Assembly (NCBI GenBank): GCA_945896935.1
Contig: CAMDER010000021.1
Span: 1-15,593 of the forward strand
From: Bifidobacterium breve
Lineage (GTDB): Bacteria > Actinomycetota > Acidimicrobiia > Acidimicrobiales > Ilumatobacteraceae
DNA: 15,593 nt
Direction of reading: 5' to 3'
Under the pieces are notes generated by a model. The model saw nothing but the letters and a program-made list of their open reading frames with translations. It was not told where the DNA came from and made no database searches. Shown here in pieces: positions 14,217 through 15,593 of the stretch. Both the position numbers and the translations under genes were made by a program. How positions within the stretch are numbered: the first letter of the stretch is position 1; each line of letters starts with the position of its first letter.

Positions 14217-15593
14217 TCAGTCGTTGTCTTCGTTTGTTGGGCGCATCGGCAACACGTTTCGCCATTGACCGTCGTAATCGAAAAGGGCTGTTGCAACTGC
14301 GCCGGCAGTCGGAACTAATCCGATTTCACCGACTCCCTTAATTCCGTAAGGTGCATTGGGTTCAGGAGACTCAACGAGAATGACCTTGACCGGCGGCATG
14401 TCCTTGGCACGAATGATTCCGAGTGAACGCAAGGTCTTATTCGTTGGAAAACCGGTTTCGGGATCGGACGGGAAGTTTTCGGATAGGGCGTAACCAAGGC
14501 CCATGTGCACTGAACCTTCAATCTGTCCCTCGCATAAAGTTGGATTCACTGCGAAACCTACGTCGTGGGCGGCGACAACTTCGATGACTTTTCCGGTCTC
14601 GCGATCGACGGTGACGAGTTGGGCGGCATAACCAAATGTTGAGTGAATCGTCGGGTTTTCAACTTCACCCAACTTCTGCGTCCAGTCAACTCGGTACTCG
14701 CCGTAGTGGTCGACACCAACGGCGCAGTTTGCGGCACGGGCGGCCTCACACGCGGCCTTGACTGCACCGGCGCCCATCAAGGTGCCACGTGAACCAGTGG
14801 TTTGTCCAAATCCGAGTTCACGAGTTGTATCGACGATCACTCGAATGCTGTCAGGATCAATTCCGAGTTCATGCACCGCTACTTGTAGAGCAACAGTGTG
14901 AATGCCTTGACCCATTTCAGTCCAACCGTGACGAACCTCAACGATTCCGTCTTCACGGAAATGAACGACCGATCCACTGATTTCTTTGAAACCGTTTCCG
15001 AGACCAGAGTTCTTGAGACCTAAACCAAGCCCGACAGCATGTCCGGACGCGATCGCAGCATCATAGAAAGGTTTGATTTCATCGAGGCAGCGTTCGGCGC
15101 CAAGACATCCATCATCCATGATCTGACCAGGTCCCCAAACAGCACCCGGCTTAATCACATTGCGTTTGCGCATTTCCCAACCCGAAATTCCTACCTTTTG
15201 GGCCAGGCGATCTATGACACCTTCCATGGCGAACTGCGCCTGGTTCGCTCCGAAACCTCGGAAGGCTCCGCACACCGGATTATTTGTTCGTGCGGCAATC
15301 GCTTCGACGTCAATGTTGGCCAATACGTACGGTCCGCTGGCGTGACCAGCCATACGTTCAAGCACTTTCATTCCAACACTTGCATAGGCGCCACTATCAC
15401 CGAGTGCTCGAACCTTTAATGCGACAAGGTGGCCGTCGGCGTCACAGCCAGCTGTGTATTCCATACGAATCGGATGCCGTTTGGCGTGCATCAAGAATGA
15501 TTCTTCTCGCGAAAGTGTGCACTTCACCGGTGCATCAAGCAACCATGCGGCGAGTGCAGCGTGCGCTTGATTGCTCATGTCTTCTTTGCCACC
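14217..15593 (-). CDS. Selenium-dependent xanthine dehydrogenase-like (XdhD-type) molybdopterin domain, 3' part
   Basis: C-terminal 458 residues of a molybdenum hydroxylase large subunit; the frame continues past the right edge (visible start GGKEDM), so the ATG at 15578 is internal. Signatures are GGKEDM, CTLSREESFLMHAKRHP, NNPVCGAFRGFGANQ, TEMGQG, the QTTGSRGTLMGAGA region and the final GIKGVGEIGLVPTAGAV, whose Glu (visible residue 423) is the catalytic base. This C-terminal block resembles the selenium-dependent xanthine dehydrogenase / E. coli XdhD group, rather than the first molybdenum hydroxylase here, which has GAKGIGEPP. Members of that group are often single chains with N-terminal 2Fe-2S domains; whether this one is cannot be seen. 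One base separates its stop from the SsnA-like gene, supporting coexpression. The oxidised substrate is probably a purine or related heterocycle, by analogy only. Confidence 0.87.
   Translation of the reverse strand, partial: GGKEDMSNQAHAALAAWLLDAPVKCTLSREESFLMHAKRHPIRMEYTAGCDADGHLVALKVRALGDSGAYASVGMKVLERMAGHASGPYVLANIDVEAIAARTNNPVCGAFRGFGANQAQFAMEGVIDRLAQKVGISGWEMRKRNVIKPGAVWGPGQIMDDGCLGAERCLDEIKPFYDAAIASGHAVGLGLGLKNSGLGNGFKEISGSVVHFREDGIVEVRHGWTEMGQGIHTVALQVAVHELGIDPDSIRVIVDTTRELGFGQTTGSRGTLMGAGAVKAACEAARAANCAVGVDHYGEYRVDWTQKLGEVENPTIHSTFGYAAQLVTVDRETGKVIEVVAAHDVGFAVNPTLCEGQIEGSVHMGLGYALSENFPSDPETGFPTNKTLRSLGIIRAKDMPPVKVILVESPEPNAPYGIKGVGEIGLVPTAGAVATALFDYDGQWRNVLPMRPTNEDND

Noticed and set aside
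14216..14296. Longer reading of the SsnA-like gene starting at 14296
   Set aside because: The extra 27 residues are antisense-like Ser/Thr/Gln/Cys-rich sequence overlapping the upstream hydroxylase gene, and do not resemble the beta-sandwich strands expected before the HxH motif.
14217..15593. Possible in-frame UGA selenocysteine in the XdhD-like enzyme
   Set aside because: No in-frame TGA is present in the visible part. Selenium in this enzyme class is a labile cofactor rather than selenocysteine, so the sequence neither supports nor excludes selenium use.
1..15593. CRISPR arrays, insertion sequences, prophage, tRNA or rRNA genes
   Set aside because: No tandem spaced repeats, transposase motifs, terminal inverted repeats or cloverleaf-like intergenic sequences were seen; gaps between genes are all under about 50 bases.

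Overview
The window is a densely packed bacterial chromosomal segment of roughly 50% G+C. It carries eleven complete protein genes and two that run off its ends, with no gene-free stretch longer than about 50 bases, no RNA gene and no mobile element. Two genes for F420-type luciferase-like oxidoreductases, together with several promoters that appear leaderless, point to an actinobacterium. A moderate-GC Acidimicrobiia (Ilumatobacter-like) lineage would fit, but this is inference from gene content and base composition. The gene families suggest aerobic catabolism of organic substrates.

Left block, + strand (1-4428): the C-terminal part of an MSMEG_2249-type F420-dependent oxidoreductase, an alpha/beta hydrolase, a cytochrome P450, and a fusion of a biotin carrier domain to an acyl-CoA carboxyltransferase. 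Gaps are 1-12 bases, so they probably form one operon. A route of oxidation, hydrolysis and CoA-ester carboxylation is plausible, but the substrate cannot be read from sequence. A hairpin at 4420-4437 closes the block.

Centre (4442-7253): a metal-dependent amidohydrolase/decarboxylase-type enzyme (- strand) and a Cys-type sulfatase (+ strand) are divergently transcribed from a 46-base gap. Each start codon lies exactly six bases downstream of a TANNNT hexamer, which suggests leaderless transcription both ways.

Molybdenum hydroxylase operon, - strand (10896-7260): FAD subunit, 2Fe-2S subunit and molybdopterin subunit, in that transcriptional order and joined by 4-base overlaps. Its likely leaderless promoter is overlapped by a strong inverted repeat, GTTTACA-TTT-TGTAAAC, which looks like a repressor operator. 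Upstream lie a small unknown four-helix membrane protein (- strand) and, divergent from it, a phosphatidylcholine synthase-like CDP-alcohol phosphotransferase (+ strand).

Right block, - strand (15593-12135): the C-terminal half of a second, different molybdenum hydroxylase resembling the selenium-dependent xanthine dehydrogenase/XdhD type, then one base later a compact SsnA-type amidohydrolase, then a second luciferase-like F420 oxidoreductase. The pairing of an XdhD-like enzyme with an SsnA-like enzyme recalls the E. coli ssnA-xdhD region and is the most suggestive functional link in the window. All three convergent gene junctions contain short inverted repeats that overlap or touch stop codons and may act as compact bidirectional terminators.
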